From Thamnaconus septentrionalis (Eukaryota > Chordata > Actinopteri > Tetraodontiformes > Monacanthidae), in contig CM020507.1 in NCBI GenBank assembly GCA_009823395.1, positions 8,734,001-8,798,000 on the forward strand: DNA of 64,000 nt, in the 5' to 3' direction. How positions within the stretch are numbered: the first letter of the stretch is position 1; the number at the start of each line of letters is the position of its first letter. Below the pieces are notes generated by a model. That model ran no database searches. It was not told the DNA's origin and saw only the letters and a list, made by a program, of their open reading frames with translations. The position numbers were made by a program, and so were the translations under genes. Positions 1 through 18,300 of this stretch are shown here, piece after piece.

Positions 1-86
1 ACCCGTAAAACTAACGATCGAGTGTCACAGGTGAAGGCCTCCACTGCTTTATCAGGCCCGCCGTAGTTTACCTGAGCAGAGGTCAG

Positions 87-138
87 AGCTAAGAAAAGCT
101 CTGACCTCAGATAGGAAAAGCTAAGAAAAGCTCTGACC
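87..138. repeat. Short direct repeat, two units
   Basis: The 20-mer agctaagaaaagctctgacc occurs at 87-106 and again at 119-138, a period of 32 bases, with an inverted fragment (ggtcagagct) just upstream at 81-90. It is a small local duplication of no obvious function. Confidence 0.7.
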
Positions 139-931
139 CAGCTGTGAGGTAAATGTGACCCTCTCCCCCACTACCCCAAGGCTGCACTGACCCACACACT
201 CACCCCGTCACATCAAACAACATTGTGAGTTTGCCCCAAATCTGATGTAATTCTTATCAAACCTGTGACAGATTCACTCTTTTATAAATGTTTGGGTTGA
301 AGAAATATTGATGATGCAACGTTGCAGGACTTGCTGCATCACAGTGAGAGTCGGGGGTTGCCTCTTTAGATTTTTGACTTATTTTAAGTGCATACTAACT
401 TAATATAAAAACAAAAACACACCATTTCGCACACGAATCTGAGAAAGTTGAGCCTGATGCGTCCTGGGCGCCACTGACACACGCAGGAGATCAGGGTTCA
501 TTCATTTAACACAAGTCCTGCGAGCCTGACTGTGTCAAACTTCTCACCCTATCCATCGTATCTCGACGAGGACTAGATCCCGGATGCCCTGTTGACCATC
601 GGTGCGCTGCAGTCAAGGTTCCGCCGCTCCTCACAGGGTTTTGGAGAGTCAGAATTTCCAGATTTGGATTGCGTCCTTTGGGTGGGGTGTAAATTAAAAG
701 ATTATCCCGTAACACAAAAATATATATAGATATATTTATGGGGGGAATCCTTCAGAACCATCACAATCCGTATTCCTGTCGTATTCTCTAGGCCCAGCAG
801 GCAGATCTCTCAGGATTGCATCAGAAACATATGGATAATTGGTTCTTGCCAGTCTTGCCCAAGGAAGAAAAACATCGGCGGTCGCATTCTTATTCCCGAA
901 AACGTTGCGAAATCGTCCCTCGTTGTTGCAT

Positions 932-935
932 AAAA

Positions 936-966
<31 letters not shown>

Positions 967-967
967 A
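932..967. repeat. (AAAT)n microsatellite
   Basis: About nine tandem AAAT/AATA units followed by an A-rich tail. It is a simple sequence repeat. Confidence 0.9.
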
Positions 968-2101
968 GAAGAAAAAAAAAAAAAAAACTCCAATTACCGT
1001 GCGCAGGGGGCGCAGCGGATGCGCAATCAGCTTCAACAGACAGGACGCATAAATTAGCGCAGACTGTCAGTGCTGCCGCTGTTCCTGTCAGCCACTTCGT
1101 CGCATCGACATTTTAGCGCAGCCGAAAATTAGTTGATGCGAAAGCAAGGAAATAAAATGCCATTCCTTCCCCCTGGTGCAGCTGATGCACCTCGAGGCTC
1201 TGTGGCCCAAATGGTTTCGGTGTGTTGCCTTGGAAATGGATTACGGGCACACTTCTGCCATGGAAAACACTTACCACCGCGGTTAAGTGACCAGGACGAA
1301 ATTGTTAAATGGGGCAACAGTACCAGGAAAACATAATTGAGGGTGCCATGTTTTTGTTAGACAGGGGGAAAAAAAGGAAAAGTCATAGACTCACGAGGCC
1401 ACCTAGATGTCAGGAGTTTATCTCTCTTGCAGGGCTTCTGTGAGTGGTAGGGATCATGACTGTGTTAGTATGTTGCTCCGATCTTTTAGTCCCTGGAGGA
1501 AATGCTGCTCTTTTTTTCATTTCTCAAAAGTTAACACATAATATTGTTGGGATATTATTTTAAATTGCTCATCTGAGTAATGATTGCATTCATAAATTTA
1601 TCAGGGACTATACACCTGAATTACCACTAGGTTTGAACTTCCCGTCGCAACAACTGTGAGAGACACCACATAGGTAGGTAGAACTCTCCAGCTAAAGTGC
1701 ACCAGTGAAACTGATCTTGCAAATCAGGTTTCAGAGATCTTCTTGTTTATCTGGATATTTCAGTTTTTGCGATAGCAGTTGCTGCGACTCACTGTTATTA
1801 TGAGGGCTGTGTCTGCACGATGCAGGCATTTCTCAGAAGGACAGTTCACTGAAAGGTCACTTGCCCCTTCGCTGCTGGGCTGGTAGCTTAAACAAAACTG
1901 CAGCTATTCACCTGATCCTAGACAAACAGCGAAAATAATGTACTCCATAGAGCTACAGAAAGCAACAGATTTGTCCCTGTGTTTGACGTCTGCAGTAAAA
2001 ACTCTGGGTTTTTAGCTTAAAACCAAAGCCTAAGTGCATGAAACCGGCGTACTGTATGTACCTTCAGCAAGTTTAAGTTCAGGCAGCGATTTCGGATAAC
2101 G

Positions 2102-2115
2102 GTGCCATCTGCTGG
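2102..2115 (-). promoter_or_regulatory. CTCF-like motif
   Basis: Read on the minus strand the sequence is CCAGCAGATGGCAC, which fits the CTCF core consensus CCASYAGRKGGCR at every position. Occupancy is not shown by sequence alone. Confidence 0.5.
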
Positions 2116-3063
2116 CCATAAGAGATATGCGCTTATTTGACAGCTGCCCTGAAAGCTAAAACAAAATAAATCCAATAGAACCACGCCACACGTTTGATGA
2201 AAAACAAAACAAAACACAACTACAGAGGGTTTTAACGTTTTAATCCAGTGAGTTTCCGTTTTCATCACCCTGAACACTCATTTCTTTTTGACATGGTAAA
2301 GAGTAGGACAGCAGTAGTTTGAACTGTACTGACACACACCTGTACTGATGTACAAAGCATCCATGACAGTAGAAGGTCCACACAAGTAGAGCAACAGTAA
2401 GAAAGACTGCTGCTCGTGGAAGAAACCAGGACAAAACAGCTGGTAAAAATAATATTGTACAGACAAAATGGGAGTCTGGTGGGTGCATCCAAACTGAATT
2501 TCCATATTCAGGCACTGTAAAAACATGTAACTCATTGAGTCCTTTGAATAAATAACCAATAAGCAAACAGGTCAAATCAGTCCAGTCTGAGGTGCACCAG
2601 TGAGGCACATGGCCACACAACCCCACAGAATTCTGGGGTAACAAATTGATTTTATGGCAGGAAGAGAAAGTAACAATATGTTTGACCGAAAAAGGTTATT
2701 TCATTGCTTTAGTCAAATTTCTATGCACCTCAATCACAGGGCAGATTAAAAATGCAATTGACTGATTTAGTATGAACACTAGTGATGAGAACAGGGGACG
2801 GCTACATGGACTAAAAATGGGAGAAGGGTACAGGACACATTCAACGGAAGAGAAAAAGGTGCAGCTGGGATTTGTAAATACACTTGAGGTAAATGATTGA
2901 ACCTAAATACGAATAGACGATGGTCAGATATAGAAAATATGTGTGCTGATGACAAAACTCAAACACGGCTGCCCTTTAACTTTAGGCACATATGTCAAAC
3001 CAACAATAAATATCTTTACCTGTAATCTCTTAAGCCCAAAAAAATATACGTATTCGTCAACAG

Positions 3064-3077
3064 GCGCCACCTGGTGG
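3064..3077 (-). promoter_or_regulatory. CTCF-like motif
   Basis: The minus strand reads CCACCAGGTGGCGC, a full match to the CTCF core consensus. It lies between the presumed fgfr1 side and the 3' end of letm2. Confidence 0.5.
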
Positions 3078-3529
3078 GTGGGTGGGGGAGGGGCATGGGG
3101 CAATTATCTATGCCAAAGATGAAAATGAGGCAGAGAAAAAAACCTTAATTTCACAACAATGAAGTCACACAGTGTGCAATGTTGAGGGGGGGGGGGGGTC
3201 ATAAGCACTGTCACACACACATACACTGTATGATCATATACAGTACACACTGCTGTAGCAAACTCTTCGACAACAGCTTCCTGGGGTCATGGAGCGCTTC
3301 AATAAGCAGGATGTTTCGGCCAATCGGTCATAATGCTATACTTTAGTTTCTGTTATAACCACTATAACAAAAAAATAATAATCCTTTACGTGGCTTTCTC
3401 CCATCTCAATAATATATCTTAGTCAAAGAAAAACTATTTCCTCTTATGAGCTTCAAGACATTGTAGCATCCTAGGCTTACATCAGGTTGCATACAATGTA
3501 TGCGCAGATAAACACTGCCGTTAGAATTA

Positions 3530-3540
3530 TTTATTTTATT
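3530..3540 (-). terminator. letm2: Candidate letm2 polyadenylation signals
   Basis: Two overlapping AATAAA hexamers on the minus strand (complements of 3530-3535 and 3535-3540) lie about 0.9 kb beyond the letm2 stop codon. They are the clearest candidate 3' end, but other A-rich sites exist, so the boundary is tentative. Confidence 0.35.
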
Positions 3541-3972
3541 ATACAAACAGTCCGCTGAGGTTTACTGGCGGAAAACAGGCTGCTCGTCACTAGGATCGAC
3601 CCCCTTTATATACAAGTGCACGTTTGCCAAGTGCAGCAACAAGCAGCTGGGCTGTGCCCACAGAGCTCAGAGGCAACGCCGGTCTGAGTCTGCTGGAAAC
3701 ATCAAGCAGACCAGATGGGGATGCCGCTGCTGTCAAACACTGTCTGTCTAGATGTCTTTTCGTTTAGCACGTCTTTGTGGACTCGCTTGCCGAAGAGAAA
3801 GCAAGAAGTCGGGGACGATTGCTGAAGCAAAAAGTTTAGCAAACTATCTTAAAAAGGTGACCTTTCTCAAGTCCCGTATGAGCAAAGCTGTATATCAAAG
3901 TAAAACCAAATAAAACTGGAAACAAACAGAAAAAAAAATATACAGGCTATTTACAAAAATTACAGGTGGAGA

Positions 3973-3988
3973 CCACAAGGGGGCGCTG
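3973..3988 (+). promoter_or_regulatory. CTCF-like motif
   Basis: CCACAAGGGGGCGCTG matches the CTCF core with one deviation (A where C or T is usual). It is on the opposite strand from the two motifs at 2.1 and 3.1 kb and probably falls within the letm2 3' UTR. Confidence 0.45.
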
Positions 3989-4460
3989 CCGTGCACCACT
4001 GGTGGGGATATGTTAGGGGTGGTATGTAGTGCTGCACCAATACAGGTGTCCTGGCTGTATGTGTTGGATGCCAACACAGCTGTCAAACACAGAGCTAGAA
4101 GATGTAGATGTTGCAGCCGATGCTACAGTGAGATAAAAAACTGCCTTTTATGCAAGATCTGAACATGCCAATTGGAGGTTTAGCGATTTTACAGAAATGT
4201 GGATGCAATTGTAACCCACAAAACACTGGTACCGGTTATAGATACCATCTGTTAATCAAGTGAAATTACAAACAGTTCGTTTTTTTTCCTTCAGTTCCAA
4301 TGGAAATTTTCAAAAACAAAAAAAAAGTTCAAAAGAGTGACTGTAGAGTGACTGGAGATCAAGATGAACCTCCTACTAGCTGGCAATGCACAGGACACAA
4401 GACCGTGTCAGCCCTCATACACAACCCACCCAGTGCCCATCCAGAAGGTCCTCTGCATCT

Positions 4461-10982
<6,522 letters not shown>

Positions 10983-11667
10983 TGCAGGAGCAGACTACGG
11001 GTTTCTGTTCAAGCACACATTGAAAGAGACAGACACGGAGGTGTTATTGCTAGAGTGCACTCAGACGTTGCCAACACACAAGCAGCGGAAAACACCGTCG
11101 ACGTCATGCTGTAAAAGTTATCGATAAGTGTCGGCATGAGATAAAGTTAAACTGGGCAGCGGAACAGCACTCTTGCACTTTATTACGTAATACCACAAGG
11201 CAACGCGTCTCCGCACTGAGATATTGTATACTGTAACCCGGTCCATGCCCCTACTGCTTGAGTGAGTTAGCTTCCATACAGTCAACTAACAGCACTACTT
11301 GATACCAAAACATAGACATATCGAGAAATATATCCGGTCATCTTTGACATTCTGTTTGGAAAACGTAAATAAAAGTTAAGTGCTAAACGAAAATTATACT
11401 CAGAGGGACATTCATAACGTTTTGAGAGCAATCAAATTATTTGTTGCCATATACAAATAAATGATTAACGTTGGTACCTGATAGTGATATGACTCTGTGA
11501 GTCTTATGTTTGAAACTTGCCGGCTGTTTAATCTTACGTTAGCATCGTGCTAACGACTGCCAGCACACAGCCTAGCGTCGGCGGTTCCGCTTGTTAGCTC
11601 GCCGGTGGCTAAGCGAAGCTAGCTGATGAAATGGCAGTGTGTGTGCGCGGACGGCGAGCCCACTAAC

Positions 11668-11760
11668 CTGCTGCTGCGTCAATGGCGGAGCTAGGATAGC
11701 CGCTTGCTGACGGGGCGTTGGAAGACTTTTCGGTGAGACGTGAATGAAATAATCCATCCA
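11668..11760 (-). other. letm2: Possible non-coding first exon of letm2
   Basis: On the minus strand, GCAGCAGCAG is followed by a GTTAGT donor (exon end at 11668). A plausible acceptor (cttgaacag, exon from 11004) precedes the letm2 start codon at 10982. Together they suggest a 5' UTR exon in the CpG-containing region around 11.67-11.8 kb. The transcription start and the 5' limit given here are guesses. Confidence 0.35.
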
Positions 11761-11799
11761 CGTCTATCGGCGAACGTGAGCTGCTGCGACGACTCTGGC

Positions 11800-12970
11800 T
11801 CTGGATGAGATGATACACCCATTTACGGTGGGATTTGTCGTTGTGAAGAGGTTCCCGATGGGTTGCGTTTCGGCTGCTGACGACCTAGCTGATGCAGCCT
11901 TTGCAGGCACAGCAGCTACACTGAAAGGTCAAACGCATACATGCGTCAATATTGTGTACGTGCCGACCAAAGATCGTGTGTCGTACAAGATGTACTACTC
12001 TGAGGATTGAAAACCGATTGCGTTGTGGGTAGTCAAACAAGTATCATACGCACCCAGACAGTTTTGCAGAACTAAGTCATAAATTAACTAAATATAAAAG
12101 TCAAATTGATAGAAGAAGAATGTTGATTTGTGAAATTCATTTTAACGTTTGGTAAAGTTAAGGCATTCCAATATGAAACTAACATGAAACATGAAAAATG
12201 TCCAAGGAATCCTTGTTAGAATAAAGAAATGAGAATACAAAATATATCACTATTTAAGCTATTTGTTGGAATTAAAATTAATTTAATTTAATTAAAATTA
12301 ATTCAGTTTTAAAATGATGATTAATGTATGTACAATGCGAAGCAGCCTCATTACTCCCGATATGTGCTGTAAAAATATAGTGTTAGACGAATATGGAGGT
12401 ACAACCACCAACAAGTAAGTTGAGTGACCTGCATTTTTGTTATTGAGAGAACCAAACCCCTTTGGTTCAAGTGGAAGATTACCAGAAATTCTAACAAGTG
12501 TAAATATTAGCAGAGCGCGATGTTATCTTCTCCATTTATCTAACATCTTTGAGCAGACCTGTCAACGAGGCTTTGTGTTAGCCAATCAGAGATGCTGGTG
12601 CAAACGTATCACCAGCATCTGCATCCTGAGATTGTGGGCAGGCTGGACTTTATTATCACATTTTTTTAAACAATAAATATTCTACACCTTTTACCATGGC
12701 CCACATTACCAAAGTATAATGAACATTAAATAAAATCGTGTTATCATGTCATGTAACTTGTTTGTGAGCAACATCCTGTCGGTCACATGCAAAACGACAC
12801 ATTTCCTCTTTCATTTCAAATGTAGGTGTGACTTTAATTTCGAAACGCTTCGCATTCATTTCCCACTGTCATTTTTCACCAGCAGTAGTTTTCCGCTTAC
12901 GCATCTGGATATACGCTTTTTTGTTTTTTTGTTTTTTTATTTATTTACGGTTTTATTTATTTATTTTCTA
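11800..12970. other. letm2-nsd3 intergenic region
   Basis: This is the divergent interval between the putative letm2 and nsd3 transcription starts. It is AT-rich, with no exon recognised. It contains a perfect 11-bp inverted repeat (12590-12600 with 12610-12620) and homopolymer runs near 12930-12965. Confidence 0.5.
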
Positions 12971-12979
12971 CCTGGAGTG

Positions 12980-13642
12980 GCCCTGTTAACCTCTCGGGTC
13001 TGGATGTGGCGCTGCGCCGTGAGATATACTGGGCCCTGGCGGACGGAGAGGCGCTTTTGTTGAGCCAGAGCGAGAGGGAGCTAGGAGTTTATTATTTAGA
13101 CGGCTGCACAGCGGAGGAGGGGGGCGATTGAACATATCAGTCACCAACAGGGGTTCTCACTAAATGCTCCAGCCCCTACATTGAGGAAGAGCCAAGCATT
13201 GGGATTGGGCAGCGACCAAATAGCGTAACACCTCCTCCTCCTCTCTGTTGAGAATTGCGTTAAAACGAAAAAAGGAAAAGGCCTGCGCTTTATCTCTCTA
13301 ACAGGATACATACCTATTTTTTTTCTTCTAGTTTAAACGAGGAAACATTGCTGGCTGGTGTATGTGTTTAGAATGGGACACGCTGAAGGTATTGACATGT
13401 TATTCTTCATTTTTTCCCCCCTCTGCATCCCTCGACTCGGCATCAAAATCTGTGCTGCTCCTTTGCTCCCTGTCTTTAGCGTCAAGCGTGTTTTCCATAG
13501 CTGCTGCTGCCGCCGCCGCTGCCGCTTCGCTTAATGCGTGTTGTTGTGCCCCCTCCGTTTCCGGACAGAGCCGTTTGCTTTTATCTGCTTGTACCTGAAG
13601 CTTATTCCAGCAGCATTGTACTCCCCACCGCCAGTGATGGAG
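12980..13642 (+). promoter_or_regulatory. nsd3: Probable nsd3 promoter and 5' UTR exon region
   Basis: A GC-richer island with pyrimidine tracts, a GCN trinucleotide run (13500-13533) and a reasonable splice donor (GAG|GTATAA, exon end 13642). It sits upstream of the first coding exon, whose acceptor is at 15306-15307. An ATG at 13362 opens a 78-codon frame containing nine alanines, so the leader may carry an upstream ORF. No TATA box is evident. The exact start site is not determined. Confidence 0.45.
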
Positions 13643-15351
13643 GTATAATCACGATAGACAATTTGATTTAAAGGGGGTAAAGGCAGCCATATTGGCATTG
13701 GAATGTTAGCCTAGCCAACATTAGCTAGCTCTCCCTTTCATCTCGTTCCATGTGTGATGCACTGCAAACGAACAAAAACCCCGAAAACCCTTAAATCGTT
13801 CTGTCCCGTGTGTGGAATGTGCAACGAGCCGATATGCGTGCATTATCCCGCCTTTTCATGTTTATAATGGTGGCCAGCGTTTCGAAGACAACCCCCTTTT
13901 GATGCCAGGTAGCTTTGGGCTAGCATCGCCGAGAGCTCTCAGATCATTCACTGAAACACTTGGCTCGACGCGGGCATCTTTTTACTACAGGAGCTCGTAG
14001 TTTTTTTTTAAGTCAAAACATTCGTGTTCACTATTACAGACGTAAAAGCACACGTAGGTGCATTCCCTTTTACGTTGATACCAAAACCATGTTTAAGTTG
14101 CCCTTATCTACCTTGAGCTGTCGCGGTATTTCCCTACATTTGAGCAAAATTGCTCAGAATAGTGAAAACACGCAGCGCTTAAGTCGTCACTCGCTCATCT
14201 CAAAAATCATGTGGACGAAAAGTGTTCGAGTGTTGGACCTGGAAGGAGACTGCTGGTTGCTCTTTGTTTTGATTTTGAGAACTGCCCGCCATGTGCGCTG
14301 TAATGAAGGTGTAAAGTTCCAAATGACTTATAACTCATTAAAGACATTTCCGGTGTGATTATCAAAGGGGACTCTGCTATTTTTGTCCACGTCGGTGAAG
14401 TCATTCGTCTGATGCTACACTTTGTGTTTCTATCGCGTTTGACCAACTGGCTTTAACTCAGCATTTCGACTTAAGTCCTTTTTGATTACACATATGTCTG
14501 TGTAATTGATTCGTCCAAAAGAGACCAAAGGTCAGTCCCAATTTTAAAAGTAACCTAAAAGTCCAAGTGTTTTGTTTTTTTTATATTATTATTTTTCCTT
14601 TACAAAGCACAGATAGACTGTTTTTAATCCATTTTGCCTGGCTAAGTGACAAATACATCATCATTTCGGCAGTAAGCTCTTTCTTTTTATTTGTTTTTCT
14701 TATTCTTGTTTACTGTGTCATTAATCGTTTAACTCTAGGGAAGTTGGTGGTCCTGTTGTGTCTTGTTCTCTTGTAAACACTTAATCAACATTTCTCTAAA
14801 AAGGCATTGTTCAGAAGGTGAGAGCTGTGCCCGGTGTTAGCTTTTAACTGCTAATCTGTACAAAGGAAAGAGGACCTGTTTGGACATGTGTCCCAACCAC
14901 CAAGTCAAGATCGTTAAACCAGGAATTATATGACACCTCTTTTGAATAATTGAAAGAAACCACTGATCATTTAAACACTTCTGAACGGCCAAGCCAATTA
15001 TGTTGAATCTGTGATATGCATTCAGGCAGATGGACAGTTTTGCTCAGATTCTAAGAAACTGAAAAATCAAACACAATTTAAAAAAAAAAAAATGGTCAAA
15101 AACACAGACATGCAGAGACATTGAATGTCATTCTGGTGCAAGACAGATGCATCATTTCCTCGGCCTTGCTTGATAAAAGGTTAAATGCATTGATCTCGCA
15201 CAGGAAACGGTGAATCTGGAAAAGGCAAAAACTGCCGTTGTTAATGTGGGGATGTAATGATGATGACCACTTGTGTCTCATACGGTTTTGTGTTCCTCCA
15301 TCAACAGGTCCGTTCAAAGAAAAAGACAGTTAAGGATGCAGGAGCCCAACA

Positions 15352-18300
15352 ATGGATTTCTCCTTCTCTTTCATGCAAGGGATCATGGGAAATACAATTC
15401 AGCAACCCCCTCAGCTCATTGACTCAGCCAACATCAGACAGGAAGGCACCTGCGACACCGGTAGTGACCCGGGCGAGGATGGTGGACCCTCCTACGATGC
15501 TGCCCTGGACGCAGAGTTTTCCTACCCGCAGTCGGCTGCGGAGGACATGTCACAGGTGTCCAACGGCTACCCGCCTGGCCTGGGCTTGTACGAGCCGCAG
15601 GCTAAGTTCTCCATGTACTCACAGTTCCCCAACGGCTCGGCCAACGGCTACGGCGCCATACGGAGCTACGGCGATCACGGCCTCATGCCGGGCGAAGGGA
15701 CCGTCCTGAGAGGGCCCGGCCTCCAGGAGAGACCCCTGTCTCCCGTGTCGCCGCCCCTGCCAACGCACCACCCGCACCTCCACCACCACCCGCACCACCA
15801 CCACCACCATCACCACCCCCACCACCACCACCACGCACACCACTTCCTCTCGAACCCACCCCACATACAAACCCACCCACACCCGCAGAGTCCGCCGCCG
15901 TTGCCCAGCCAGCATCTCCTGCCTCAGACGCCGCACATCATCAGCCACACTCTGCCCCACCCGCCTCCGCTCCACCTGCCGTCCTCCAGCCCCCCTCCCT
16001 CCCTTGTGGACAGCACCCCTTCCCCCCAGCCCACTCACGCCCTGTCCAACACCTCTGGCGGGGTCCTGAAGAAAACCAGCTCCCCGGAGATCAAGCTGAA
16101 GATCATCAAGACGTATCAGAACGGGAAAGAGCTGTTTGAATCTGCGCTGTGCGGAGACCTTCTGCAAGAGCTGCAGGTAACCTGAGTCTATTCACGTTGC
16201 ATGTTGCATGTTGCAATTGCACTGCGAGTTTGGTGTTAGGACAAATATTATATTTTTAAATATATATTTGTATATTTATATATTTGTTTTGAGCTTATTC
16301 CTCTTCTATTTTTAAGAATACCGCACTATATATGTGTTACAGTTTGAACTTTTTTCTTATTTTTAATTTTTTTGTACCATTGTGACTGAACGTGAAGTTC
16401 CACATTACTGCACAACGTCTTATCAATGCAATTAAAATTCACATGAAATTCCTTCATTTTGCGCTCCTTGGCTTTGTTTCAGTCCTGTTCTCAGCTGTGT
16501 TTGTGGAACTTTTTGATTTCAAAAGACGCCACAATCCGTTTCTCGGTTACCTTTTTATAGACAACACAAAAAAAGCTTGTCGGATGTCCCTTTTTTCAAA
16601 ATTTCTCCAGGAGTCTCAGAAGAAGGAGGCTGCTCAGATGCAGCGCAGACATGAGAGGAAGAAGGAAAAGAGGAAAAGGAGCGCGAGGTTGCAGCTTCAA
16701 GTCCAGGAGCAAAGTGTCGTCCAGAGCCAAACACAGCCAGGTACAACCAGCCAGACAGAGAACGCCCACGTCTCGCCACAGCCAATAGAAACTGCCCTGC
16801 CACAGACGGAGAAGCCCCAGAAGACAGTTATCAAAACACAACCAAAGACGCCAAAGGCAAGAACCTCCAGCCGCCTATCAATTTCTATTGTCCACGCGAT
16901 GATCACTTCACATTCTCACACAATGTCAACGTTTATGTTTAGGTTCCGAAGGTCAGTCACCCGTCAGTGATCCAAGAGACAGGCTTCTGCAAGGAGTTTG
17001 TGATTGGCGATCTGGTGTGGTCGAAAGTGGGCACCTACCCCTGGTGGCCCTGCATGATCTCCTCTGACCCGCAGATGAAGGTCCACACTCGCATAAATAC
17101 CAGAGGTACGAGCTCTCCAGCACCAGGAGGATCTCCTGCGGTTTTCTTAATTGGCATAATACAATAGAGATCTGAACACTGCTGCTTGATTTCCTTTCAT
17201 TGTAGGTCACAGGGAATACCATGTCCAGTTCTTTGGTAGCGTTGCTGAGAGAGCGTGGATCCACGAGAAAAGAATCGTTATGTATCAGGGGAAGAAGCAG
17301 TTTGACGAGCTGCAGGCTGAGACCCTGCGCAAGGCCACTAATCCTGTGGAAAAACACAAAGTATGGACGTAAAGATACTATTGTTTGCTTTACATTGCAG
17401 TTTAAAAACAAAGCTTTCAGCCAACCAGGTTCTATTAAAACCAAAGAAGAGCAACAAGTTTTTTTTGTTTTGTTTTTTTTAACTCTCCTATTCCTCTCCC
17501 AGCTTCTGAGGCCCATCCCGCAGCGTGAGCGCTCTCAGTGGGAGGTGGGCGTAGGCCACGCCGAGGACGCCTTCCCGATGACACGGCAGGAGCGAATCGA
17601 CAACTACACCTTCATATACGTCGACCCGGACCCCAACGAGGCCGCGTCCAGCAAAAAAACCCCAGCCAGAGTGGAGAAGCAGAGCCGGCGCTCCAGCGGC
17701 TCGTGTCGCAAGAAGGAGGACGGGCCGGTGAAGTCGCCGGACAGAGAGCAGCCGCCGCGGAGGCAGCTGCCGCGCAGGCAGTGCAGCGTCAGCGTCAGCA
17801 ACGCCGACGACGGCGCAAATTCCCAGGCCTCCGGCGAGGAGAAGAGCCAGAGAGGCGATCAGCGCCGGGCCGGCTCGCCGAGGCAGAACACCGGCGCCGA
17901 CGATCAAGCGCAGCAGGGCTCGCCGCCGCCGCCCTTCAGGGCGTGGAAAACAGCGGCGGCAAGGAAGCTGCTGCCGCTCTCCATCACCATGAAGAGGCTC
18001 AACGTGGAGATCACCAAGTGCGACTGGCCCCTCCCGCAGAAGAAGACGGTGGAGTCGCCGAAAAAGGACAAGGAGGAAGAGGAAGAGGACGACGAGGAGG
18101 AGGAGGAGGAAGAGGAGGACAAAGAGGAGACGGTGCACGGCGAGGCCAGGCAACCCGACCTGGGCTACTGCTCCCCGGAGGTGCGTTCGACTCGTGTGAA
18201 CAGAAACGGCGTCGACACGCCAGCGTTGCCCAGCAGGGAGACGTCACCTGTTATTTGTTTCTTGTGCTTTCAGCAGGACAGAGCCAAACCTGAGCCCAGT

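Larger units (their letters stand above)
1..3529. other. Intergenic stretch, no gene recognised
   Basis: No open frame here resembles a known protein and no splice-flanked exon was found. In human, FGFR1 lies tail-to-tail with LETM2, so this stretch may hold the far 3' UTR or flank of an fgfr1 orthologue to the left; no FGFR1 coding sequence is visible, so that is inference from gene order only. It contains a 20-base direct repeat at 87-106 and 119-138 (period 32), an (AAAT)n run at 932-967, a poly-G run near 3188, and CTCF-like motifs listed separately. Confidence 0.5.

Noticed and set aside
2240..2644. 134-codon minus-strand frame
   Set aside because: No recognisable domain, biased composition and no splice context; likely chance in non-coding DNA.
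13960..14358. 132-codon plus-strand frame in nsd3 intron 1
   Set aside because: Not flanked by usable splice sites in phase, no protein resemblance, and interrupted composition.
15619..16167. 182-codon antisense frame in nsd3 exon 1
   Set aside because: Val/Gly-rich mirror of the poly-His/Pro coding sequence; the sense frame is NSD3.
17488..18153. 221-codon antisense Leu/Arg-rich frame in nsd3 exon 5
   Set aside because: Mirror of the acidic/basic nsd3 coding exon with no independent support.
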